From assembly GCF_014284125.1 (NCBI RefSeq), contig NZ_JACOFX010000019.1, positions 1-64,000 on the forward strand: 64,000 bases of DNA, in the 5' to 3' direction. The notes under the pieces were generated by a model. The model ran no database searches and had not been told where the DNA came from. It saw only the letters and a list, made by a program, of their open reading frames with translations. Position numbers and translations under genes: made by a program. This document shows, piece after piece, positions 8,810-18,400 of the stretch (position 1 is the stretch's first letter; each line of letters starts with the position of its first letter). The DNA is from Undibacterium umbellatum (lineage in GTDB: Bacteria > Pseudomonadota > Gammaproteobacteria > Burkholderiales > Burkholderiaceae_D).

Positions 8810-11635
8810 TTATGCTGGTGGCAGCTTACCCAGCTGTTCCAGCAGTTTTTGCAGGGTAGCTTTGAAATTCGCCAGGCGTTCTTTCTCAACCGCGATGACC
8901 TGTGCAGGTGCCTTGGCGACAAAGCCTTCGTTACCCAGCTTGGTCTCTATCTTGGCAATTTCACCTTCCAGGCGGGCGACTTCCTTGCTGATACGTGCAC
9001 GTTCTGCTGCCACATCGATTTCCACCTTCAGCATCAGCTTGGATTCGCCGACGATGGATACCGGTGCCGGTGAATCTGGTAAGGCATCAACCACAGATAC
9101 TTCAGACAATTTCGCCAGGGCTTGCAAATAAGGCACAAAAGATTGCAGGCGTGCCTTGTCTTCTGCATTGGCGGCTTGCAACAGCAGCGGCACGCGCAGG
9201 GCAGGGGACAATTGCATTTCACCACGCAAGTTACGGCAAGCGTCGGTCATGCCTTTCAGTGCCTGCATCCAGGCTTCTGCCGCAGTGTCGACGTTTTCAG
9301 CGACGAACAGCGGATAAGGCTGGATCATGATGCTGTCGCCAGCCGGGTTCAAAGTCTTGCCTGCCAGCGGAGCCACGGTTTGCCACAAAGCTTCGGTAAC
9401 AAAAGGAATGATAGGGTGAGCCAGGCGCAAGATCACTTCCAGCACGCGCAAGAGTGTGCGGCGTGTGGCGCGTTGCTGCGCTTCATTACCTTGCTGTACC
9501 TGTACCTTGGCCACTTCCAGATACCAGTCACAGTATTCATCCCAGACAAACTTGTAGATGGCAGAGGCGATATTGTCGAAACGGTAGTCGGCAAAACCTT
9601 TTTCGATCTCGGCCTCGGCGTGTTGCAGGGTAGAGATGATCCATTTGTCAGCTTGTGAATATTCGAGGTCAGCTTCTGTGACACCAGCACCAAAACCACA
9701 ATCCTTGTCTTCGGTATTCATCAAGACAAAGCGGGTTGCATTCCACAGCTTATTGCAGAAATTGCGATAGCCTTCACAGCGGCCCAGGTCGAAATTGATA
9801 TTCCGGCCCAGCGAGGCATAGCTGGCCATGGTGAAGCGCAGGGCGTCAGTACCATAAGCAGGTATGCCATCGGCAAATTCCTTGCGCGTGGCTTTTTCTA
9901 TGCTGGCAGCCTGTTTAGGATTCATCAGGCCAGCGGTGCGTTTGGCGACCAGTTCATCAACACTGATACCGTCTATCAGGTCGATAGGGTCCAGGGTATT
10001 GCCCTTGGACTTGGACATTTTCTGGCCGCTGGAATCACGTACCAGACCATGTACATATACGGTATTGAAAGGCACCTTGCCGGTGAAGTGCGTAGTCATC
10101 ATGACCATGCGCGCTACCCAGAAGAAGATAATGTCAAAGCCGGTCACCAGGACTGAAGATGGCAGGAACTGTTTGATATCCGGTGTTTCTTCCGGCCAGC
10201 CCATGGTCGAGAACGGTACCAGCGCAGACGAGAACCAGGTATCGAGCACATCTTCATCACGCTTCAATGCGCCAGTGTAACCAGCAGCAGTTGCTTTGAC
10301 TTTTGCACCAGCTTCATCATGCGCAACAAAAATTTCGCCATTGTCGCCATACCAGGCCGGGATTTGATGACCCCACCACAATTGACGTGAAATACACCAG
10401 TCCTGGATATTGGTCAGCCACTGATTGTAAGTTGTCGTCCAGTTTTCCGGGATGAATTTGATTTCACCGTCAGCGACTTTTTCCAGTGCCACTTCAGCAA
10501 TGGATTTACCTGGGAAGTGCGTGCCTTCCGGCGCCGGCTTGCTCATGGCCATGAACCATTGGTCAGTCAGCATCGGCTCAATGATCACGTTGGTACGGTC
10601 GCCACGTGGCACCATCAGCTTGTGTGGCTTCACCGAGTCCAGCAAACCTTGCGCATCAAGGTCAGCAATGATTTGTTTGCGGGCGACAAATCGGTCCATG
10701 CCTTGATATACGGCGGGGCCGTTTTCATTGATCTTGGCATCCAGAGTGAAAATACAAATCATCTCCAGTTTATGACGCTGGCCAACCGCATAATCGTTCA
10801 AGTCATGCGCAGGCGTGATCTTCACGCAGCCAGTACCAAATTCCTTGTCAACATAACTGTCGGCAATCACCGGGATTTCGCGGTCAGTCAGCGGCAGCTT
10901 GAGCATCTTGCCAACCAGATGGATATAGCGCTCGTCCGTCGGGTCAACCGCCACGGCCACGTCACCCAGCAGGGTTTCAGGGCGGGTGGTCGCTACTGTC
11001 AGGTGGCCGGAACCATCCGCGAATGGATAGCGGATATGCCACATCGAGCCATCTTCTTCTTCCGACACCACTTCCAGATCAGATACTGCCGTGCCCAAAA
11101 CTGGGTCCCAGTTGACCAGGCGCTTGCCGCGGTAGATCAGGCCTTGCTCTACCAGTTTGACGAAAACATCGGTGACGCTCTTGGAGCGTTCAGCATCCAT
11201 GGTGAAGTATTCACGATCCCAGTCGGCAGAGGCACCCATGCGGCGCATCTGGCCGGTGATGGTGGAGCCGGATTTTTCTTTCCATTCCCAGACCTTTTCC
11301 AGGAATTTTTCACGGCCCAGATCATGGCGCGAAATCTTTTGTGCATCCAGTTGGCGCTCCACCACGATTTGCGTAGCGATACCCGCATGGTCAGTACCTG
11401 GCACCCAGGCCGTATTGTGACCGCGCATGCGGTAGTAGCGCGTCAGGCCATCCATGATGGTCTGGTTGAATGCATGGCCCATGTGCAGGGTGCCTGTCAC
11501 ATTTGGCGGCGGCAACTGTATCGAGAATGAGGGTTTGCCTTCATCCATGGTGGCGGCAAAATATCCACGTTTTTCCCACTCACCACGCCAGGATTGTTCG
11601 ATTTCTGCGGGCTCAAAAGACTTGGCTAATTCCAT
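8810..11635 (-). CDS. valS: Valyl-tRNA synthetase
   Basis: ValS (941 aa) charges tRNA-Val. It is a class I synthetase with the HIGH-type motif HMGH at residues 51-54 in PPPNVTGTLHMGHA, and KMSKS near residue 539 in GQKMSKSKGN. The large editing domain lies between them. An anticodon-binding domain and a C-terminal tRNA-binding coiled coil follow, the latter rich in Arg, Lys and Glu (RISKEVARLEGEIAKIETK). Length is normal for bacterial ValS. It appears monocistronic. The ATG lies just before the conserved N-terminal AKSFEPAEIEQSW. Confidence 0.98.
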   Translation of the reverse strand: MELAKSFEPAEIEQSWRGEWEKRGYFAATMDEGKPSFSIQLPPPNVTGTLHMGHAFNQTIMDGLTRYYRMRGHNTAWVPGTDHAGIATQIVVERQLDAQKISRHDLGREKFLEKVWEWKEKSGSTITGQMRRMGASADWDREYFTMDAERSKSVTDVFVKLVEQGLIYRGKRLVNWDPVLGTAVSDLEVVSEEEDGSMWHIRYPFADGSGHLTVATTRPETLLGDVAVAVDPTDERYIHLVGKMLKLPLTDREIPVIADSYVDKEFGTGCVKITPAHDLNDYAVGQRHKLEMICIFTLDAKINENGPAVYQGMDRFVARKQIIADLDAQGLLDSVKPHKLMVPRGDRTNVIIEPMLTDQWFMAMSKPAPEGTHFPGKSIAEVALEKVADGEIKFIPENWTTTYNQWLTNIQDWCISRQLWWGHQIPAWYGDNGEIFVAHDEAGAKVKATAAGYTGALKRDEDVLDTWFSSALVPFSTMGWPEETPDIKQFLPSSVLVTGFDIIFFWVARMVMMTTHFTGKVPFNTVYVHGLVRDSSGQKMSKSKGNTLDPIDLIDGISVDELVAKRTAGLMNPKQAASIEKATRKEFADGIPAYGTDALRFTMASYASLGRNINFDLGRCEGYRNFCNKLWNATRFVLMNTEDKDCGFGAGVTEADLEYSQADKWIISTLQHAEAEIEKGFADYRFDNIASAIYKFVWDEYCDWYLEVAKVQVQQGNEAQQRATRRTLLRVLEVILRLAHPIIPFVTEALWQTVAPLAGKTLNPAGDSIMIQPYPLFVAENVDTAAEAWMQALKGMTDACRNLRGEMQLSPALRVPLLLQAANAEDKARLQSFVPYLQALAKLSEVSVVDALPDSPAPVSIVGESKLMLKVEIDVAAERARISKEVARLEGEIAKIETKLGNEGFVAKAPAQVIAVEKERLANFKATLQKLLEQLGKLPPA

Positions 11636-11857
11636 AATATGATCTGCGGTGATTGCTAAACCTTTGATTATAAATGAGGTAAGTGCATATGTCGGCTTTT
11701 CCTGCAGGTAGCCCGAATTTAAATTGCATTAATAATAATTAATATCGTAGAGCTTGTGATAAGTCGGCAGTGTTGTGAGAAATGCCCGTTGCCGTCACGC
11801 ATCGTGCTTGTTGTTGCCGGAAGGATTGGATTATTATGTTTGTAACCTCCAGGGGAC

Positions 11858-13954
11858 ATGATGAGACGCCTTATCACCACGCTAAATGCCCTGAATTTTG
11901 CTATCTTGCTGCTGGCACAGCCGCAGCTGGCCATGGCTGACGAGCCACAAAATGAAGAGGACCTGGCCCTGGTATATGGTGACAAGTCTGTCGTTAGTGT
12001 TGCTACCGGTTCGGCCATGCCTTTGCGCCGCGCACCTGCCGTTGCCACAGTGATCACGGCTGCGGACATCCAGGCAACCGGTGCTACCAGCCTGGACGGC
12101 ATACTGGAAACCGTGCCTGGCTTGCATGTAAGCCGGTCCACTGTGCTGAACATGGGTATTTACACGATACGCGGGGTACGCAGTACCTTGAACAATCCTC
12201 AAGTGCTGGTGCTGATCAATGGAACACCATTAACGAACGCTTATAGCGGCGACCGGGGGCTGGTTTCTGCCGACATGCCGCTGGAAAATATTGCCAGAAT
12301 AGAGATTATTCGTGGCCCCGGTTCCGCCCTGTATGGTGCAGATGCCTTTTCTGGCGTGATCAATATTGTCACAAAAACTGCAAAAGAGCAGGAAGGAAGC
12401 CGTTTCGGTGTCAGGCTGGGTTCCTTCAATAGTCGTGACGCCTGGGTTTTACATGGGAGTAAATGGGCGGGCATCGATGTGGCAGCGTCCCTGCAACATA
12501 GCCGTACTGCCGGGCCACGCCCTTTGGTGGAGCGTGATGCCCAGAGCGGATTTGATCAATTGTTTGGAACCAATGCTTCGCTGGCCCCTGGTTACGGAAA
12601 TTTCGGTCGCGCCGCCACTGATGTCAATCTTGAATTTGCTTACGACAAATGGAATCTGCATCTGGGAGTCATGCACAGAGAAAATTTGGGAACTGGCCCA
12701 GGCATAGGTCAGGCACTCGATCCCAAAGGCTGGGCTAGCAGCCGCAGGTTTACCAGTGATCTGAAATATAAAGATCCTGTTATGGCCAGGGACTGGGGGG
12801 TGGAAGTCAATGGCAGTTTTACTTATTATAATGAAAATGCCAGCGTCTATATTTTTCCTGCCGGGGCTTTTGGCGGCGCATTCAAGGATGGTTTTATCGG
12901 CAGCCCTTTCCGCTGGGAGCGTCATGAAAGATTGAACGCGACCGTGCATTACAGTGGTTTTTCCCAACATCATTTGCGTTTTGGCCTAGGCATGTCAAAA
13001 GAAGACTTATATAAGGTCCGCGAGACGAAAAACTTCAATCCAGACAATTCACCCATTAATGCAGGTGCTTTTTCCGATTTGGTGGATGTTACTGACACTG
13101 TCCCTTACTTACGACCACATAGCCGCTTGTTGAAGTATGTCTACGTGCAAGATGAGTGGCAGTTTGCCAAGGACTGGACCCTGACTGCTGGTGTCCGGCG
13201 TGACCAGTATTCCGATTTTGGTAACACGACCAATCCAAGATTGGCCCTGGTTTGGGAGGTCGACTACAACCTGACCGCCAAGCTCTTGTATGGCAGCGCC
13301 TTTCGTGCCCCTGCTTTTGAAGAGTTATATGTCATCAATAACCCTGTGGTGAATGGCAATCCGGCATTGAAGGCGGAAAAAATGCGTACCACGGAAGCCG
13401 CGCTGAGCTGGCAGGCGCAGTCAGGCTTGCATCTGGGTTTGACGCTTTTTCATTATCAGATGACGGACATTATTCGCATCAGCAATAATTTTTTGCATGA
13501 AAATGGTGGCAGCAAGAGTGGCCGGGGTTTTGAGCTGGAAGCCAGCTGGGATGTGAACAAGGATATCAGTCTGGCGGGGAATATCGCCTACCAGAATACG
13601 CTTGACGACATGCTGCAAAAAGACCCTGGTCTGGCACCACGCCGCCACGCCTATCTCCGTGCTGACTGGCATGCACCAACAGGATGGCGCGTCAATGCCC
13701 AGGTCAATCATGTCGGCGACAGGCAACGCGAACCCAGTGACTCTCGTCCGAAGATACGGGATTACACCACTCTGGATCTGACTATAGGTAGTAATAACAA
13801 ATATGCTGGCTGGGACTGGACTGTGTCGGTGCGCAATCTCTTCAATGCCGATGTGCGCGAACCCAGCCCCTACAGCACACCTTTTGTGAGTTTGCCAAAT
13901 GATATTCCCATGGCGGGACGATCAGTATTTGTGCAGTTTGGCTACAAGTTGTAA
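11858..13954 (+). CDS. TonB-dependent outer-membrane receptor
   Basis: 698 residues: signal peptide (cut near QLAMA), plug domain at about 55-165 with APAVATVITAADI and EIIRGPGSALYGADAFSGVINI, then a 22-strand barrel with the usual long extracellular loops. The C-terminus VFVQFGYKL is a short barrel-closing strand ending in Leu instead of the more common Phe. The plug and barrel resemble catecholate-siderophore or vitamin receptors, but the ligand cannot be read from sequence. It is followed on the same strand by a periplasmic substrate-binding protein and a giant hybrid kinase, suggesting that uptake and signalling are joined. AGGGGAC stands right before the ATG. Confidence 0.92.
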   Translation: MMRRLITTLNALNFAILLLAQPQLAMADEPQNEEDLALVYGDKSVVSVATGSAMPLRRAPAVATVITAADIQATGATSLDGILETVPGLHVSRSTVLNMGIYTIRGVRSTLNNPQVLVLINGTPLTNAYSGDRGLVSADMPLENIARIEIIRGPGSALYGADAFSGVINIVTKTAKEQEGSRFGVRLGSFNSRDAWVLHGSKWAGIDVAASLQHSRTAGPRPLVERDAQSGFDQLFGTNASLAPGYGNFGRAATDVNLEFAYDKWNLHLGVMHRENLGTGPGIGQALDPKGWASSRRFTSDLKYKDPVMARDWGVEVNGSFTYYNENASVYIFPAGAFGGAFKDGFIGSPFRWERHERLNATVHYSGFSQHHLRFGLGMSKEDLYKVRETKNFNPDNSPINAGAFSDLVDVTDTVPYLRPHSRLLKYVYVQDEWQFAKDWTLTAGVRRDQYSDFGNTTNPRLALVWEVDYNLTAKLLYGSAFRAPAFEELYVINNPVVNGNPALKAEKMRTTEAALSWQAQSGLHLGLTLFHYQMTDIIRISNNFLHENGGSKSGRGFELEASWDVNKDISLAGNIAYQNTLDDMLQKDPGLAPRRHAYLRADWHAPTGWRVNAQVNHVGDRQREPSDSRPKIRDYTTLDLTIGSNNKYAGWDWTVSVRNLFNADVREPSPYSTPFVSLPNDIPMAGRSVFVQFGYKL

Positions 13955-14126
13955 AACTGAGTCATTTCGATTTCTGAAAAAATTGGCCGCCAGCCAGAAA
14001 GAACGGGCAGCACCAGTGATTTTGGTATGGGGACAGAAGTAAACCTGTTAATGTTGATGGCTAAGATGGCAGCCGGGGAAAAATTGCAGGAGTGCAATAC
14101 ACCTTGCAGTGAAAATCAAAGAAAGA

Positions 14127-15311
14127 ATGAAACACTTGATAGCGGAAACCTGCTCCTCCTCAGTATTCAAGATCCATGCTGATCGTGCCCGTTGCAAAAC
14201 TGGCGGTAAGCTGGAAGTGTTTCGACACGCCCGCTGGTTTGCGTTTGTTTGCTGGCTACTGTTTTTGACTTTCCCAGCCAAGGCTCAACAGCCTGTACCT
14301 GTCTATGATCTGGCTATGTTGCAAAATCAAAAACAGCTCGTGCATACGCCAGTCATGGCGCAAGATTTACGCATGGGTCGTCAATATGGTGAATATCTGG
14401 TGTTTGCTGATGTTGCTGGTCAGGGCAGGCGTCAGGACGCGAGTAGTGGCGGCAGTCTGGCCGTGCTGTATCCCGATATGGGCGAGCCGTACCGCAGCAT
14501 TTTTGCCAAGATCATAGAAGGTATAGAAAGTAAATCGCGCTTGCCCGTCATCAGTATCCCGATAGGGCAAAAGCTCGAAGCTGGTGAATTGAATACCCAA
14601 TTGAAACGCAGTGGTGTCAAGGTGGTCATTGCCCTGGGTCGCCAGGGTGTAAAACTGGCCAACAATCTTGATCGCGAAATTGCTGTGGTGGTTGGTGGTG
14701 TCTTGAACATCCCGGAAAGCGAAAGCCGCAGCATGACTGGCGTTAGTCTCATGCCAGATCCGGTGTTATTGTTTTCACGCTTGAAGAGCCTGCTGCCAAA
14801 TGTCAAAAGAGTCATTGTCGTGTATGACCCTAAAAATAATGAATCTTTGATCAAACTCGCGCGCGACGCCGCCAAACAGCATGGGCTGGAGTTGCTGGCA
14901 TATGAAGCCCGCGACCTGGCCAGTGCCGCTCATCAATATGAAGCAGCTTTTACCAGCGCCGACAAGCGCGATGCCCTGTGGCTGCCGCAAGATTCCACCA
15001 CGGTCGAAGAAGGCAGTATCCTGCCCCTGGTCTTACGTGAATCTTGGAGCCGTGGCATTCCTTTCTTTTCCAGCAGTTTCCTGCATGCTAAAAAAGGTGC
15101 ACTATTTGCCTTGTACCCTAATAACCTGGAACTCGGTCACAGTCTTGCGATGGCAGCACAAAGTGCGCTGAGTGGGGATGGCCGTAAATCAGGTGTATCA
15201 CTCTTGCGTGAAGTACTGGTCGCCGTGAATTTGCGCACGGCCAGTCATATAGGTTTAAACATTGATTATCAAAGCCAGCGAAGTTTCGATTCGATTTTTC
15301 CTGAGCCTTGA
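14127..15311 (+). CDS. ABC-type substrate-binding protein (DUF534/ABC_sub_bind-like)
   Basis: About 394 residues. The hydrophobic export segment (RWFAFVCWLLFLTFPAKA) lies some 35 residues after the ATG at 14127. A GTG at 14217 would give a normal-length signal peptide and is a serious alternative start. The mature part has the two-lobe pattern of the ABC_sub_bind family: KVVIALGRQGVKLANNL, VVGGVLNIPE, VKRVIVVYDPKNNES, LWLPQDSTTVEEGSI. Lacking permease and ATPase neighbours and lying between a TonB receptor and a sensor kinase with a short extracytoplasmic domain, it may serve as a ligand-sensing partner of the kinase rather than a transporter part. That is inference. Confidence 0.75.
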   Translation: MKHLIAETCSSSVFKIHADRARCKTGGKLEVFRHARWFAFVCWLLFLTFPAKAQQPVPVYDLAMLQNQKQLVHTPVMAQDLRMGRQYGEYLVFADVAGQGRRQDASSGGSLAVLYPDMGEPYRSIFAKIIEGIESKSRLPVISIPIGQKLEAGELNTQLKRSGVKVVIALGRQGVKLANNLDREIAVVVGGVLNIPESESRSMTGVSLMPDPVLLFSRLKSLLPNVKRVIVVYDPKNNESLIKLARDAAKQHGLELLAYEARDLASAAHQYEAAFTSADKRDALWLPQDSTTVEEGSILPLVLRESWSRGIPFFSSSFLHAKKGALFALYPNNLELGHSLAMAAQSALSGDGRKSGVSLLREVLVAVNLRTASHIGLNIDYQSQRSFDSIFPEP

Positions 15312-15455
15312 ATGATGGCGCTGCAGCACCGAGTATGAACGAGTCTGCATATGCAGAAGCAAACAAGCCAAGCATGGAGCCATAGCTTAGCCATGACTCC
15401 ATGATCTTGAATATTTTGAGACATATTGTTGTTTGTCGTTGCGATGTGACGGTAG

Positions 15456-18400
15456 ATGGCGCTAAGTAAATTTGGTTCAAGCATGAAGTTTTTCAGCAAT
15501 TATTTTCGGCGTACCGGTTTTAGCCGCCAATTGACCGTCATTATTACGGCGGCCATTTTGGTATTGGCGCTGTTTTCCTCCATCATGAACTCATGGCAGG
15601 CCAGCCATCGCATGCGCGCTTATTTTGTGGTGCAAGGCCAGCAAGTAGCAGAAAATCTTGCGCGGCAAAGCCGCCTCGCGCTCTTGTATCACTCTGCTGA
15701 CAATGCCAGGGAAGTCGTAGCTACCACACTGGCATTTCCCGATGTTTTGCAAGTCGAAATCGCCAATGCCGAACATAAGGTCTTGCTGTCACAGAGCAAG
15801 CCCGGCGTTAATCTGCCGCCTTTACAAACCCAGCCAACTGAGCAATTATCCAGTGCCAGACTTGAACAGGAAAGCGACCAGGACTGGCGCTTCAGCGCTC
15901 CCGTGATAGGTGGAGAAACTGAAGCATCACCTTTTGAAGTGCAGGAAAGCAAGCCACAATTGTTGGGCTATGTTCATGTCGTGGTTGGCAAGACCACGCT
16001 GAATAAACTGGTGATGTCCTTATTGCTGGGCAACCTTGGCATCACCCTGTCATTTGCCCTGATCTTGCTGGCCTTGATACGCCTGGTGTCGCGCCAGATG
16101 ATACGTCCGCTGAATCAATTGTCCTCACTCATGGGCAGGGCCGAGGCGGGCGAGTCTGGCATGCGTGCCACGCCCGATGGCTCAAAAGACATCATAGAAA
16201 TGGCGCATGCCTTCAACCAGATGATGGCCGTGCTTGAAGATCGCGAGGCAGAACTCAAGCATTCACGCGACCAGGCGCTGCACACAGCCGTTATGAAGGC
16301 GCAGTTTGCTGCCACTGTCAGCCATGAAGTGCGCACGCCTTTGAATGGGGTGGTCGGCATGCTCGACATGCTGAAAGAAATGCGCCTGACCAAACGCCAG
16401 CGGGAATGCGTCGATGTGGCCTGGAATTCATCCCAGGCATTGATAGAGCTGATCAATGACATCCTGGATTTTTCCAAGATGGAAGCTGGTAAGGTCGAAG
16501 TCGAAGAAATTGAATTTGACTTGAATAAAGTGCTGGCCGAAGTGCTGGAATTATTGTCCAAGCAGGCCCAGCAAAAGGGCCTGGAACTGGCCTACCTGAT
16601 CGCTGATGATGTACCGCTACGCATTAAAAGTGACCCATTGCGCCTGCGTCAGATACTCATCAACCTGATTGGTAACGCCGTCAAGTTTACCGAGCGAGGG
16701 GAAATCGCTGTGCGCGTGGTTCTGACCGAGCATCCTGGCAGTACGCAAGATGGGGCCCGCTTGAAATTGCGTTTTGACGTCAGCGATACAGGTATAGGCA
16801 TGTCGCCAGATGCGGTGTCAAATGTCTTTGAATCTTTTGCACAGGCTGACCGCAGCACCACCCGAAAGTATGGTGGTACAGGTCTGGGGCTGGCCATTTG
16901 CAAACAACTGGTGGCACTCTTGCATGGCGAGATAGGCGTCAGCAGCATATCTGGCCAGGGCAGCAATTTTTATTTCAGCATGCAATGCCATGCCACTGTG
17001 AGTGATCAACACAGTGAAAAAGCCAGTTTGCTGAGCAGCGATTTGCAAGATGAACGCGTGCTTATCGTTGACCCGAGCGAAATCCTGCGCGACTTCCTGA
17101 GCCAGAATCTGGCCCGGCACGGCATCTTGTGTCGTGCCGCCGAAGATGGTGTACAGGCATTGAATTTGCTGGACCTGGCAGCCAGGGAAGGGTCGCCGCA
17201 TTCGCTGGTGATCATGGATGTCGCCAGTATTGATGACAATGGTGAAGAACTGGCGCGCCGCCTGCGTAACGATCATCGCTATAGCGGTGTCCGCACCCTG
17301 GCGCTGGACCGCTATGGCTGTGCTGGAGAAAATAATCCCTCATCTGCCGACATTTGCCTTGGCAAGCCGGTGCAAATGGAAAGATTGCTGGAAGCGCTGC
17401 GTCATTTGCTGTTGACCACGGTTCATTTGCAGACTTCAACTGCTGCTATGGCTCCTGCTCCCATGCAATCAAGGTCGAACGAGGCGGCACGTCATACTGG
17501 TCAGCATGGCCTGCAAGGCGACTGGCGTGTACTTGTGGTCGAAGATAACCGCACCAATCAGATGGTGGCGGCAGGCATGCTCTCGTTGTCTGCCTGTCAT
17601 TGTGAGTTTGCCGGCAATGGCAAGGAAGCAGTAGAAGCAGCGCGCCGCAATCGCTATGACCTGATACTCATGGATTGCAGCATGCCGGAAATGGATGGCT
17701 ATGAAGCCACAGTGCGCATACGCAGTTATGAAGATGGTCTGGGCAGACGTACACCCATCGTCGCCATGACCGCCAATACCCAGCGTGGGGATGCTGAAAA
17801 ATGCCTGGCAATCGGCATGGATGATTACCTCGCCAAACCCATCACCCTGGTCGATTTACGCCACAAACTGGAGCGCTGGCTGACACACGGCGGCGCTGCA
17901 GGGCGTGCCCTGCCTGCTGATGGACACTTGCAGGCACTGGACAGCCAGCCACTTGATCGTGTGGTCTTTGACAAGCTGCGCGATATACTCGGGCCGGGTC
18001 TGCAGCAAACTGTATCCCTGTTCCTGGAAGATACCCCCATATATCTTGAGCAGTTACACCAGGGCTTGCAGCAGGGCGATGCCGAACTGGTGCGTGCCAT
18101 GGCTCACTCCATTAAAGGCAGTAGCGGCAACTTGGGAGCCAGCAATCTGTTGCAGTTTGCCAAGGAAGTTGAGCAACTGGCACTGGAGAGACATTTGTCA
18201 GAAATAGCTCCTCTGTTAAACAGCCTGCATCAAGCCTATGAAGCAGTAGCGGCTGAACTGGGAAATGAAGTTTTTCTGGAAAATCGTGAAGCGGTGACCC
18301 ATAGCCGTCAGGTTGCCAAGGTGTTAGTGGTCGATGATGATCGCAGCACACGTAGTACCTTGCGCCATACCCTGCAAAGAGATGGTTTCAAGGTCGAAGA

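Noticed and set aside
10517..11530. 337-codon plus-strand frame inside valS
   Set aside because: Antisense shadow of a clear synthetase; composition is His/Gln-rich and no family fits.
11728..11748. AT-rich stretch before the TonB receptor as a Fur box
   Set aside because: Repeated TAAT units only; too poor a match to the Fur consensus to support iron control.
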